Positions 1-11,075 of a stretch of DNA of 64,000 nucleotides are shown here, one piece after another; the stretch's first letter is position 1, and each line of letters begins with the position of its first letter. Below the pieces are notes generated by a model. The model saw only the letters and a program-made list of their open reading frames with translations, did no database searches and had not been told where the DNA came from. The position numbers and the translations under genes were made by a program. Where the stretch lies: the NCBI GenBank assembly GCA_006384855.1, contig VCJN01002299.1:62001-126000 (forward strand), written 5' to 3'. The stretch comes from Tetraselmis striata. Lineage: Eukaryota; Chlorophyta; Chlorodendrophyceae; Chlorodendrales; Chlorodendraceae.

Positions 1-150
1 GCGGCATACGACGAGCGGCATGGGCTACTAGTTCAAGGTTACACCACATCGAGCCCGCATAGTGCACAAAGCGATTCGATGCCATGTGGCGTGCTGCAGC
101 CTTCTCACGGATTTTACCCTTCTCCATGTCATTCATCGGCGTGTAGTAGT
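1..150 (+). repeat. 3' part of the tRNA-headed repeat, cut by window edge
   Basis: Bases 1-150 match the distal part of the repeat at 3,757-4,470, for example the shared stretch around the GCGGCATACGACGAGCGGCA start, the GAGCCCGCAT segment and the AAGCGATTCGATG segment. The same block occurs inverted near 38,560-38,730. The head of this copy would lie left of the window. No reading frame here looks coding. Confidence 0.7.
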
Positions 151-1020
151 GGAACGAGAATTGCGTTACGTGTTTTTTGTTTATATCGCGTTACATTTTT
201 TAATCAATAGCGGATACTCATACGTAGCGACCATATCGTACGACGTATGCACTTCACTTATATGGTATTCTCATACGTAGCGACGATGTACGTACGATGT
301 TCGTGTACGATGTTCGACGACGACGACGATGTACGATGTTCGTACGATATATGAACTTCACTTGTATGCTATTCTTATAAGCCGTGCTGCCTCCTTGGGT
401 AGGGCCCCACACCCATTTTCTTTTGGGTTTATTGACATGTTTGCTTGGCCACCAACTTCGTAAACTGAAATTGAAATTGAAGTTGATTACGACTTCTAGT
501 CTGCTGCATCCACTCGCTCAGACTGAGCTATTCTTAGGACCTGCTATCTTTAACTACAGTGGGGAACACATAGTGTTATCACAGCTCAAGCTATCGGCCA
601 TCCTCCTATGTTTCCTAGCCGCCCCTCCTCCATCCAGTGGACTATAGCTAAGACAGCAGCGCCCCCCTGCTGTCCGTACTTAAGTTAGACCCATCCCATC
701 CAGAGCTCATCATGCACGCTATGGCAGCCAAAGGCGTCCCGCCTGCTGCTACTAAGGTGTGATGGGAGAGGGGAGCTAACCAGAATATTTGCATGGTGCT
801 CAGTATTTATGTACCGCTGAGCCGACTAGCTTGTTGAGGTGGGGGCTGCAATGCCCTCCATCTCCGGTATTTTTGGCAAAGTATACTGCGTTTAATGGCA
901 TGATGACTTCATCGTTTGGTGCATGTAGTACCAAGCCCGCGGGTCGGGCGATACTCTGTCTGTAATACTTGCGGGGAAACGTACATGTAAATTCGAAAAC
1001 ATGCATTCCGGGCATATCTG
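151..1020. other. Intergenic stretch, no gene seen
   Basis: AT-balanced sequence with no frame of coding character. It contains short direct repeats of a TACGATGTTCG motif with a GAC-triplet run at 285-345. Nothing else is recognisable. Confidence 0.5.
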
Positions 1021-1858
1021 CTTAAAAACGTGCGTAGTTCTTGGGTTGAGGTGCTGAGAGTCGCGGGCGTGCGTCCGACTTGGGGCTGGGCGCCTTGCCT
1101 GCGGAGAGTATCATCAGACGGTCCACCTGCGGTTGCACGGAGGTCGTCCGGCGCGGGGGGGCGACGGAGGCGGTGGGCCTCTGCCGCGAGCTGGGCCAGG
1201 CGGGACGCATGGGCTGGTGTCCTGAATCTGGAGGTATGCTCTGAGGCCTCTCTTGTCGCGGTGGGGGCGTGGGCTGCGGCCGGTGGAGCCGGCTCGGGGT
1301 GCGGGGCTGGATCGACGCTTGTCGCCGGCTGATCGACTTCCGGTGGCCGGTCGTCGCCGTCCATCTCCGTGTCTTCAGGGGCTGCCGCGGCCGGGGGGTT
1401 GTGGGCCCCCTTGTAGCTGGCTAGTTGGTGGTGCACTGGCGGGAGCTCCCGGGGGAGCTGCCGTGGTGCCTTGCCGGCTGGTCGGTTGTAGTCGGCGCCG
1501 GTTGGTGAATAGTCGCCATGCTCTCGCGCCCATGTACGTGCATGATACTGGCTGCGACGCGTTTCGCGTCGGATCGCGAGTTAGTGGTGAGCCCAGCTCT
1601 GCTCACCCCTGCCGGAGCGGCGGCAGCCGGCATAGGGGCGCGTCGGGTCACCGCCCGGACGTCGTGATGAGTTGATATGTATACCCCGAGCTTGGGGCCG
1701 AGAGTATGGCTCGGGTTCAAAAACATACGGCTACGGCGAAGGTCGACCCCCGTCGCACGGTTGCGGGTCGCCAGATCGTTGAATAGCAGGGCAACTTGTG
1801 TGGCACAGTCGGTTCTAGGGGGAATATCGATTGGGGGCTGTCGGGGCTGGCGGCTCAA
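909..1858 (-). pseudogene. Degenerate proline/alanine-rich coding remnant, unknown
   Basis: Two overlapping minus-strand frames (about 1,421-1,858 and 909-1,436) are GC-rich and rich in Pro, Ala and Arg. They could be the remains of a gag-like or low-complexity protein, but no domain is recognisable and the frame changes near 1,430. The plus strand is equally open because of GC content, so coding status is doubtful. It adjoins the tandem duplication at 1,885-2,340. Confidence 0.2.
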
Positions 1859-1884
1859 AACGCGGAGGAGACGCCGGACAGCGG

Positions 1885-2340
1885 ATGGGAGTCGATTGCC
1901 AGTTAATGTTTTCGCGGCAAGGGTTGTTGGGATCTTGGGGGTTGGGCTCTGCCGCTGCGCGGCGCATCGATAGTGGCGCCGACCGCGGCCTCCTGTTGCT
2001 CCTCAGATATATTGATGTCCATGTTGGCTGTAGTGATGGTCTCCTGTGGAGCTTGCTCTTCACGCCTCTGTAGGCGCTAGCCGGCAGTTGGCATGGGGCG
2101 GGGAATAGGTGGAAGTTGGGTGCCTGCGATTGTTTTTGCAGCGATGGCTGTTCGGATTTTGGGGGGTTGGGTCATGCCGCCGCGCGGCGCATCGAGAGTG
2201 GCGCCGACCCCGGCCTTTTGTGCTCATCGGGTTTGTTATTGATGTCCATGGTGGGTGTAGTGATGGTCTTTTGTGGAGCTTGCTCTTCACGCCTTTGTTG
2301 GCGCTGGCCGGGAGTTGGCCTGGTGGTGGGTCGTCCGGTC
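1885..2340. repeat. Tandem duplication, two diverged copies of about 224 bp
   Basis: The block starting about 1,885 recurs about 224 bases downstream with many substitutions. Shared landmarks are the GGGGGTTGGG segment, the GCGGCGCATCGA segment followed by GTGGCGCCGACC, and GTGGAGCTTGCTCTTCACGCC. Read on the minus strand, both copies keep related amino-acid patterns (SKLHxRPSL), so the duplication may have arisen inside a coding sequence that has since decayed. Confidence 0.75.
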
Positions 2341-2344
2341 GTCG

Positions 2345-3755
2345 GGCTGTACACCGTTTCACAGGAGTACGCTATCATCACTAGTAGAGCCGCGCCGGCT
2401 CGGCCGGATTTAGTACATACGCAGTACTTCGCCCGGTGTTAAGGGCCGGCTGGAAAGCTAGAAGTCCCAACTTCGCAGTCTGTAGTTGCTATAATGTATT
2501 TGGGCTTTAGATTTTCGGCCTCATGCGCGTGTCCCATCAATTTATCTCGCATATGTGTTCGGACATGCTTGTGTTAGGACGGTTCGAGGGTGCGCGCCCG
2601 TCTTGTTATCTTGTATGTAGGGTTCGACGTCGCTTGGCACCAGTTTTCAATACACACTACGGCTCGATGCCAAGTTTTCAAGTTGAGCCAACAAGAGACC
2701 AACATAATATGTCGCCCCCTTCGGTAGCATACATATTTGTAAACATATGGCAATAACGCTTACTTGCCACACCCATTGTCATGTATAAATAACATTGAAT
2801 CGCGGGAGGGTATCGAAATAGTATAAATTAGTGTTTATGTTTAGTGCCTCGTGTTTATGTTCAGTGTTCTGTTTTGTAGCTCGAACATACACATATTTGC
2901 CATGTTTTGCTTTGCCATGCGCGCTCCCCATAGCCTTTGCTCGTCGCACCGCGCCTAGCTCATAGTTGGGCAGAGCTCTCAATGCTCCGCGTATACTTTG
3001 CTTATTGGGTAGTGACGCCATGCCCACGCACCCGCGCTTTCCGAGAACATTCGCCATAGCAATGCACGCCTCGAACGGCGCGGCGGTAGTGCGATTTCAT
3101 TCGACTGTTACATGGGTGCGCTAAGCAAGAGCAAGTACGGGTGTTGTGGCAAGAAGGGCTCACGGATTGCACTGCAATTTCGTTTCATCGCGGGGCGCCG
3201 TGCGCTCGTACATTCTGATTCGCATGCATTGCGATTGTCGCTGCCAAACAGCCAAATAACCAAACATATTCACATGCATGTGTATGCAACTGCTCGCGCC
3301 ATTCGCCACACACCGCGCCGTATATGATATGCCCGGCTTATATGTAAGCTTCATGAGCTGTGCGGCACATGCGGCTCGTGATGGTTAATGAATATTCATT
3401 AATGCGTGTTCAAGCCGGCGAGTCGAGCGGTTGCTTGTGTATCGTATCGTTTACTCGCGTCGGTGGGGCGCTACATCCAAGCGCAACTATGAAACCAATC
3501 ATGAAAAGAGATGTGAAAATACCCTAGAGTCACTAGAACGCAAAGATTTCGGGCGTGTCTTTACCAAACGTACTTGCGCCGCACCTCTCGTCGAACTATG
3601 TCAACAAGGCTCCGAAACCATAAGATCGGCAGATCCTCCCACCGCAGTCCGCAAAATGACATGAACACTCTACACTTGCATACGATTAATACTGCACCGC
3701 GCGGTAGAGGCCGCACCGCCGATTGGGATGAGATATAAGTTTACAAACGTGGGTA
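2345..3755. other. Intergenic stretch, no gene seen
   Basis: AT-richer sequence with only short spurious frames. No domain, RNA gene or terminal repeat was recognised. Confidence 0.45.
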
Positions 3756-3756
3756 T

Positions 3757-4470
3757 CTGGTGCTTTCCCGCCTACATACGGTGGATAGGGGCGAGTGTAT
3801 GACACTTGCCTCGTGCGCAACGGGCGCAGGTTCGAATCATGCCAGTGACCATGACGCCCCGACGCGCACGCGTCGCGCACACCGCTCGCCCGCCGCCTAA
3901 TAAGTCCGAAGGCGGCGGCGACGGGCGGCGTGCGGCGGCTGCGGAGCGAGTAGAAGTAGAGACCGCGGGACTACTCGCAGCCGCGCCGCCTTACCCATTG
4001 GCGCCTATGTTGCACAACATGAAATTTAACTTATTTCAGTCCGTACGAGCAAAATAATGCTTGGCAAGTCCGCACATTAGCAACCTACTATTATGCCACA
4101 TTGACGCCCCAACGGCGTGCGAGGGCACGGGCTCGTGGTGTAAAAGAGGCACCACACATACCTACATGTTTTATAAATAGGGCATGTAAATAACCCTAAC
4201 GGACCCTAGTTTTGCACTACGTGCGCTTCATGTAACGCGGCGGGCCATCTCGCATACAAACGATTCGCCAACACCTTTGTCGTTTGCGTTTTTAGCACAT
4301 GCCACCGCATCCATGCGGCATACGACGAGCGGCATGGGCTGCTAGGTCGATGGTGCACCATATCGAGCCCGCATCCTGCACGAAGCGATTCGATGACATG
4401 TGGATCTTGACACGGGTTTTTACCCTTGTCCCTGTTATTTTGCGGCATGTAGTACGACTAGCGGCTAGTC
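3757..4470 (+). repeat. tRNA-headed long SINE-like repeat
   Basis: A dispersed repeat of about 0.7 kb whose first part (about 3,780-3,850) resembles a tRNA. It has an A-box-like GGATAGGGGCGAG region, an anticodon-arm-like CTTGCCTCGTGCGCAAC segment and a perfect B-box GGTTCGAATC. The predicted seven-base loop would place CGT at the anticodon, as in tRNA-Thr, but the acceptor stem does not close, so it is not a functional tRNA. A second copy lies inverted at 38,560-39,212 and a third fragment at 1-150. The long non-tRNA body has no open frame, consistent with a non-autonomous RNA polymerase III-type retroelement. Confidence 0.65.
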
Positions 4471-4489
4471 ATGGGCGGCTGCGGTCGTG

Positions 4490-4625
4490 AGTTCTCCGAT
4501 TTGGATGCGGATGTGATCTGATGCGGGCCGCTTTTGAGCGGCTTGTAGCGACCTATTCATCTCCTGTAGGGCTGCTTTTAGCGGTGGATTTGTTACTGTC
4601 CTTTTGTAGTTCACACGAGCAGTAT
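4490..4625 (+). repeat. 3'-tail fragment of the reverse-transcriptase element
   Basis: The segment containing GCGGGCCGCTTTTGAGCGGC followed by GGATTTGTTACTG and a TTTTGTAGTTCACAC end matches the 3' tail of the element at 24,600-24,750 and, inverted, at about 56,500-56,700. It is a 5'-truncated insertion as is usual for target-primed retroelements. Confidence 0.5.
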
Positions 4626-4699
4626 CTCGATAGTACAAATACCTGGCATGCTGGCTGTACAAGTACGAGTCCCGGTAGTTCACAGCAAAAAGGTTGCGC

Positions 4700-5990
4700 T
4701 AGCGTTCAGCTGAAGTCGGTAGTAGATTCTGAGACTTCAGTTCAGGCTGAGCTGAGTTCAGGGACTGCAGGCGAAATTAAGGTCAAATATATTCAGACTA
4801 TACTTCAGCCTGAGTTCAGTTCAGACTAAGTGACTGAACGGAATTCAGCGCCTGAACTTCAGCCTGAAACTGCATGCACTAAAGCATACCGCAGCTATAA
4901 CTTGCATAATCAGTAGTGACGGGCAAGTGATGTTGAGGCAGAATAGCGATACATTGTCAACACCATTATTGGCAATATGAATGTATGGAACAAAATAACA
5001 AAACGCGGTTTTTAAGGATCTCTTGCCTCCCAAATTTGCGACATGCTACCACTACAGTATTGTTAAGGGGCATCCGGGCGTGTAGTTTGCTGCTACTTCA
5101 TCAAGTTATTATTGTCACTCGGACAGTTTCTTGGATTTGATTGTCGCTCTATAGATGAGTCGCTAGGATATGTACAATTACGGGTGTACCTCACTGTCAC
5201 ATGCTTAATATATCCACTTGAGTTGGGTGTACGGTGGAATTCTAGTCAGTTTTGTAAGAATTAGATCGAGCTGCGTTCGCCACGATTTTTTCTGTGGTGG
5301 GACTCAGTCCGAGCACTCCATGCCAATTTTTGATATTCTTCGGTTCAGGCGGAACTGGATTCAGTTCATCCTAAAAGGCATACCGCCATGATGCCTGGAC
5401 TCAGGTGACTTTAGCGCAACCCGGGTACACACCACTAAAACGAGGAGTGTTAGCGGCTTTATTTTTCGCCCCCGGGATAGAACTAGCAAAAATGAAACCC
5501 TTATTCCCACGGGTGAAACCCCTATCACCCTCCTAAGGGGTTTGTGACAATAATACGAGTACAATTTACTACAAGTTATATATAGTACGAGTGCGATGTG
5601 TACGAGTACTAGTGCGATGTGTACCTGAGGCTACGAGTATATGTGCGATATAATGTGGCCGTGTGGCTAGCGTTATTGTGACAAACAACTTGTATCATTT
5701 GTTGCTTTGATCTGAAAAACATCAGCGCGCCGTCTCTTGTCTCTGCACCACCACAGTTCACCACCACATGTGTTTCGTGTCTCTTACCGTTGTCGGAGGC
5801 TGTCTCATGACGAGAGTGAAAGAACAGCGCGTCGTCGTATAGCGCGGCTTGGGATGTAATATACACCGTAGTCTCATGCTACCCGTATGTATAGTCGCAC
5901 ATTATTAGGCGCTAGTCGTAAGGAATAGCGGTGTGAATTGCCATTCGAACGCAAGTGACATATCCATCGCGAGAAGCATTCGTACTAGGA
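4700..5990. other. CTTCAG-rich stretch and non-coding sequence
   Basis: From about 4,705 to 4,880 the sequence is built from irregular repeats of CTGAGTTCAG and CTTCAG motifs, which recur near 5,340-5,370. The remainder to about 5,990 holds only short frames with no recognisable product. Confidence 0.4.
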
Positions 5991-6026
5991 GATCACCACA
6001 AGCGGCCGCGCAGTGTGAGGAGATTC

Positions 6027-6524
6027 TCACGATATATGTACTACCCTCTCGCTCGTTGTGTGCTGCCATCCACGGACCCTCCATCCGCGCTTTTGATAGA
6101 GCCCCGCTATCAAGAGTTGCCTATCTCGTTCCCTAGTTACAAATAAAGCGCAGAGTCCACGGATCGTTCCCAGTTTTGTGCATGAATGATATTCCCTGAG
6201 CGGAGCCTTGATGGCCAACTCTACGAAACATATCATGTCGCGGATCGCCGCGGTCGGCTCCTCGCCTGCGGGTGTTAGCTCGTAGGTCGCCATCGGCGTC
6301 TCGAGTTTCGCAGCCGGCTTGGGCTTGTGCTTCCGGCCGGAGCCCGGCTTGCGTGCGTCTGTTGGCGGGTGGAGCACTACGGGTGGTGGTGAGGGGGGAG
6401 AGGGTGGGGGTTCGCGCATGGCACGTCGTGTATATGGCACCGGCGGGCACTTGCCGGCCACCATGCGGGGCTTGGCGTAGGCGGGATTCACCAGCTCAGG
6501 TCCGTGTACAGTGGTACAGGGCAC
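6027..6524 (-). CDS. Hypothetical proline-rich ORF, 165 aa
   Basis: An uninterrupted minus-strand frame starts just outside the inverted-end element at 6,507. Residues about 35-70 are Pro- and Lys-rich. The middle (YELTPAGEEP, then ICFVELAIKAPL) has a more globular look. No family is recognised. It could be a chance frame in GC-rich sequence or a piece of a gag-like protein. No splice sites or polyadenylation signal were tied to it. Confidence 0.2.
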   Translation of the reverse strand: MPCTTVHGPELVNPAYAKPRMVAGKCPPVPYTRRAMREPPPSPPSPPPVVLHPPTDARKPGSGRKHKPKPAAKLETPMATYELTPAGEEPTAAIRDMICFVELAIKAPLREYHSCTKLGTIRGLCALFVTRERDRQLLIAGLYQKRGWRVRGWQHTTSERVVHIS

Positions 6525-6570
6525 ATTTTTGAGTCAAAACGGTCAAATTCCTGGACTCAAAAATGTGCCC
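6519..6570. repeat. Perfect 17-bp inverted repeat at element tip
   Basis: GGGCACATTTTTGAGTC at 6,519-6,535 is followed, after 18 bases, by its exact reverse complement at 6,554-6,570. The right end of the element carries a degenerate version. It could fold into a hairpin or serve as a paired recombinase-binding site. Confidence 0.9.
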
Positions 6571-6945
6571 CCCCACGTGATCGCTTAGGCTGGGATATGT
6601 ACCCTATTTTTCGGTCACATTTCAGGTGCAATGCAATACTATACGAGAGTACTAACAATGGCACATCGGCGTGTCCTCTTCGCGCCCTCAATCGCGTAAA
6701 GTACTATCCGCCTCACCTTGGAAGATTGCGGACGCGAGGGCGTGGCGACTGGCGCTTCAAGCCTGGAAATCGAGCCTCGCTCGCTCAGAAGGCGCCCCGG
6801 GCCTACGAGTCTATCGCCGACCTCAGAGATTGTGTTCGTCGCAACGAGATGCTACCTCTGAACCCTGCTGACAGCGACGCGGCTTTGGGGCGAGATGTCG
6901 GCGCAGGCGGCGGTGCGGGCTTCGCGTCCCGAGATGAGGGCTCCT

Positions 6946-7432
6946 TAGGCGGAGTTGCGGGTCGGGGAGGCGGAGATGCGGCACCGCCACATAAGATGTG
7001 GCCCTGCGACTCCCACCAGCGGCACCCGAAGGCGCCTGACGGCTTGACGTCGCTTCGCGTTTCGACTTAGGCGCCTGCAAGGGGTCGTCGTCCTCCAACT
7101 CTTTCGCCATCTTAAAGGAGGAGTCGGCCCACGCTTCTTGGAATGCTTCTTGCGCATCTTAATGGGCGACAAGCTGCTGCTCTTGCCTCCATAGGCGGAG
7201 ATGCGGGTCGGGGAGGCGGAGATGCGGCACCGCCACGGGAAGATGTGGCCCTGCGACTCCCACCAGCGGCACCCGAAGGCGCCTGACGACTTGACGTGGC
7301 TTCGCGCTTCGGCTTAGGCGCCTGGAAGGGTCGTCGTCCTCCAACTCTATCGCCATCTTGAAGGAGGACTCGGCCCGCGCTTCTTGGAATGCTTCTTGCG
7401 CAGCTTAATGGGCGACAAGCTGCTCTTGCCTT
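6946..7432. repeat. Tandem duplication, two copies of 246 bp
   Basis: The block beginning TAGGCGGAG at 6,946 is repeated from 7,192 with about 90 percent identity by eye, including GGTCGGGGAGGCGGAGATGC and the GAATGCTTCTTGCGCA end. Minus-strand frames through both copies read as Arg- and Pro-rich peptides with no recognised domain. Confidence 0.85.
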
Positions 7433-7789
7433 CCGTGCTCAACGCACCGTGCGGGCGCTTCATCGCACTCGAAGGTTGAGGCTCACTCGGCGGCTTGACA
7501 GTCTCCGAGGGACCAAGCCTGCTCGGGGGAGGGGCGGAGCTGCTCGAAGCTCTATCAAGAGACCTGCTGCAGCGCCGTTTTGGGAGCCATCTCCGCCGGA
7601 CCCCGGTGGCGGTGGTTGAGATGCGGGCTTAGAGGACCCGCCAGCCTGACGCGGCGCCGCTACGACCTGGTAGTAGCGGTCGTCGACCAAGACGGTGGGG
7701 GGTAAAGAGCCGGCTCGGCAACCTTCCAGTATGAGGATTTTTATGACAAAAAGGGGATTTAATTGCCCATATGCTTTACAATACAAAAC

Positions 7790-9330
7790 AGATTGCACCG
7801 CAGTACCGCTAATACATGATATTTGCTGCCGGCACGCCGCAGATTGCTGCAGCGCTGCACCGCAGATGCTGCCTTAAGGCATGCTTTAATTGCCTAGATG
7901 GCTGCAAACCATTTCGTATGCGGGGTTGCATGGCATAGAAGGGATGTGAACACGAACCTGCTTGACGATACTATTCAGATTGCAAGGCAGTAGGGCTAAT
8001 GCCTGATATGTGCTGGCGGCACGCCGCAGATTGCTGCAGCGCTGCACCGCAGATTGCTGCGGCGCTGCACCGCAGATGCTGCCTTTAGGCATGCTTTAAT
8101 CGTCTAGATGGCTGCAAACCATTTAGTATGCGGGGCTGCATGGCATGAAAGGGATGTGAACATGCACCGGCTTGACGATACTATGCAGTTTGCAAGGCAG
8201 TAGGGCTAATACCTGATATGTGCTGGCGGCACGCCGCAGATTGCTGCAGCGCTGCACCGCAGATGCTGCCTTAAGGCATGTTTTAATTGCCTGGATGGCT
8301 GCAAACCATTTCGTATGCGGGGCTGCATGGCATAGAAGGGATGTGAACACGCACCGGCTTGACGATACTATACGGATTGCAAGACAGTAGGGCTAATACT
8401 TGATATTTGTTGGCGGCTCGCCGCAGATTGCTGCAGCGCTGCACCGCACATGCTGCCTTTGAGCATGCTTTGATTGTCTAGATGGCTGCAAACCATTTAT
8501 TATTATGCGGGGCTGCATGGCATAGAAGAGGTATGAACACGCACCTGCTTGACGATACTATACGGACTGCAAGGCCGTAGGGCTAATACTTGATATTTGC
8601 TCGCGGCACGCCGCAGATTGCTGCAGCGCTGCACCGCAGATGCTGCCTTTAGGCATGCTTTAATTGCATGCTTTAGTTGCCTGGACGGCTGCAAACCATT
8701 CATAAGTACGCGGGGCTGCATTGCATGAAAGGGATGTGAACACTCACCGGCTTGACGATACTATGCAGATTGCAAGGCAGTCGGGCTAATACCTGATAAT
8801 TGCTGGCGGCACCCCGCAGATTGCTGCAGCGCTGCACCGCAGATGCTGCCTTTAGGCATGCTGCAAACCACCGCAGATTGCTGCAGCCATTTGCCTAGAC
8901 GGCTGCAAACCATTTCGTATGCGGGGCTGCATGGCATGAAAGGGATGTGAACATGCACCGGCTTGAGGATACTATGCAGTTTGCAAGGCAGTAGGGCTAA
9001 TTCCTGATATGTGCTGGCGGCACGCCGCAGATTGCTGCAGCGCTGCACCGCAGATGCTGCCTTAAGGCATGCTTTAATTGCCTAGATGGCTGCAAACCAT
9101 TTCGTATGCGGGGCTGCATGGCATAGAAGGGATGTGAACACGCACCGGCTTGACGATACTATACGGATTGCAAGGCAATACCGACGTGATATTTGTTGGC
9201 GGCACGCCGCAGATTGCTGCAGCGCTGCACCGCAGATGCTGCCTTTAAGCATGATTGCACCGCAGTCCGCAGACGGCTGCACCGCAGATGGCTGCAAACC
9301 ATGTAGTATGCGGGGCTGCATGAATCACCA
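7790..9330. repeat. Satellite array, about 7-8 units of 185-215 bp
   Basis: A unit containing GCTGGCGGCACGCCGCAG, the segment ATTGCTGCAGCGCTGCACCG, GATGCTGCCTTxAGGCATGC, GGCTGCAAACCATTT, GCGGGGCTGCATGGCAT and CTTGACGATACTAT recurs in head-to-tail order. The last motif occurs near 7,961, 8,171, 8,358, 8,551, 8,752, 8,964 and 9,151. Units differ by small indels and by extra copies of the internal CCGCAGATTGCTGCAG sub-repeat. Many short minus-strand frames in this region are by-products of the repeat. Confidence 0.9.
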
Positions 9331-9334
9331 ACAT

Positions 9335-9495
9335 GCGCCGGCCGCCACGCGTTGGCGCCGCGCTGCGCCGCCCGCCGCGCGTTGGCGCCGCGCTGCCCCG
9401 GCCGCCGCGCGTTGGCGCCCCGCTGCGCCGGCCGCCGCGCGATGGCGCCCCGCTGCCCCGGCCGCGGCGCGTTGGCGCCCCACTGCCCCGGCCGC
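9335..9495. repeat. 30-bp GC-rich minisatellite, about 5 units
   Basis: The unit GCCGCGCGTTGGCGCCCCGC plus CGCTGCCCCGGCC-like filler repeats every 30 bases directly after the satellite array. Because 30 is a multiple of three, every frame on both strands is open and reads as a ten-residue Ala/Arg/Pro repeat, so the open frames here are not evidence of a gene. Confidence 0.9.
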
Positions 9496-9662
9496 GCTAG
9501 CAAAGGAAGTGCGGTTTGTGAAATCGACGGACAGGAGTCGATTCAACTCTTATCTGCGGTTGAGAATGATTTGTTATGATCGTTGACTATGATTAATGAG
9601 GTATTGTCCAGGGAGCTATGGCAGCGAATTTCAAGCCGCATGAATCCCTTGTCACGGACCAG

Positions 9663-10935
9663 ACACGAACCCACGTTGCTTGCCGAGGTGCTCCGAGAGA
9701 TGCGCCCTTAAAGTCGCCGAATCTCTTCCGACGACCAACCACAAGGCGCGTCCGTTGGTGTCGGGGTTTCTTGGGTGCTTTGACGCGATGAGAAGTACAC
9801 GACCCGCTGTCAACGGGCTGTCGAGGTAGTCCATTCGCGGGCGGGGCCCTTGCGTCAAGTAGGTGCTCGGAATCTGCACACGATAGATTTCCGCCTTGGA
9901 GGCCGCCAGCAGCTATAGGAGCAAATTCAGGTGAGTGAACCAAGGCGACATGACAACGACAAAGGGCTCCTTGCACAGGGCAGCGTTACAAGAGATAGGG
10001 GAGACAGTAAACGGGTTTGCACACGAGAGATGCGGGCGTTCACCTGCCCCCACCGCGGAGATGCGCGTAATCCCACCCTTCACGGTCAATTCGATCTCTC
10101 CACCCTCCGCATCTCTTGCTCGCCAGTCGTACCAGCGGTAGCCTCAGCGGTGCCACCGCTGCTTTGACGTCCGCGAGGACGTACCCGTCGTCCCCAATGT
10201 GGGCCTCCGGGTTCCAGTGCCGCATCTCTCGCCGCCGCCATGGTTCTCGCCGTCTCGCATACACGAACCCACGTTGCTTGCCGAGGCGCTCCGAGAGATG
10301 CGCCCTTAAAGTCGCCGAATCTCTTCCGACGCACAACCACAAGGCGCGTCCGTTGGTGTCGGGGTTTCTTGGGTGCTTTGACGCGATGAGAAGTACACGA
10401 CCCGCTTTCAACATACTGTGGAGGTAGTTCATTTGCGGGCGGGGCCCTGCCCTTGCGTCAAGTAGGTGCTCGGAATCTGCACGCGATAGATTTCCGCCTT
10501 GTAGGCCGCCAGCAGCGGTAGGAGCAAATTCAGGTTAGTGAACCAAGGCGACGTGACAACGACAAAGGTGTCCTTGCACATGGCAGCGTTACAAGAGGTA
10601 GGAGCGACAGTAAACGGGTTTGTACGCGAGAGATGCGAGCGCTCATATGCCCCCACCGCGGAGATGCGCGTAATCCCACCCTCTACCTTTAGATTCTCTC
10701 CACCCTCCGCATCTCTTGCTCGTCAGTCGTGCCAGCGGTGGCCTCAGCCACCGCTGCTTTGACGTCCGGGAGGACGTACCCGTCGTCCCCAATGTGGGCC
10801 TCTGGGTTCCAGTGCCGCATCTCTCGCCGCCGCCATGGTTCTCGCTGTCTCGCATACACGAACCCACGTTGCTTGCCGAGGCGCTCCGAGAGATGCGCCC
10901 TTAAGTCGCCGAATCTCGTCCGACGACCAACTTTA
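9663..10935. repeat. Tandem duplication of about 597 bp, two units plus partial third
   Basis: ACACGAACCCACGTTGCTTG begins units at 9,663, 10,261 and 10,856. The first two are complete and more than 90 percent identical by eye; the third breaks off near 10,935. The minus strand encodes a conserved peptide pattern in each unit (see the coding-remnant entry), so this looks like duplication of an exon-sized coding module. Confidence 0.9.
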
Positions 10936-11016
10936 AGGCGTCGACAATTGTCACATCTCGCCCCCTCCTGACGGTAGTGAGTGGCGCGCAGCTATTGAGA
11001 AAGATGATGAGGAGAA

Positions 11017-11075
11017 GCCCCCCCCCCCTCCACCCCCCCCCCCCCCCCCCACCCTCCACCCCCCCCCCCCCCCGC
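11017..11075 (+). repeat. Poly-C tracts
   Basis: A run of C interrupted by a few A and T bases. It sits on the strand opposite to the coding remnant of this region, unlike the sense-strand C runs of the host gene introns. Confidence 0.9.

Noticed and set aside
9086-9586. 166-residue plus-strand frame and its antisense partner of 114 residues
   Set aside because: They span the satellite and the 30-bp minisatellite, whose length is a multiple of three and keeps all frames open.
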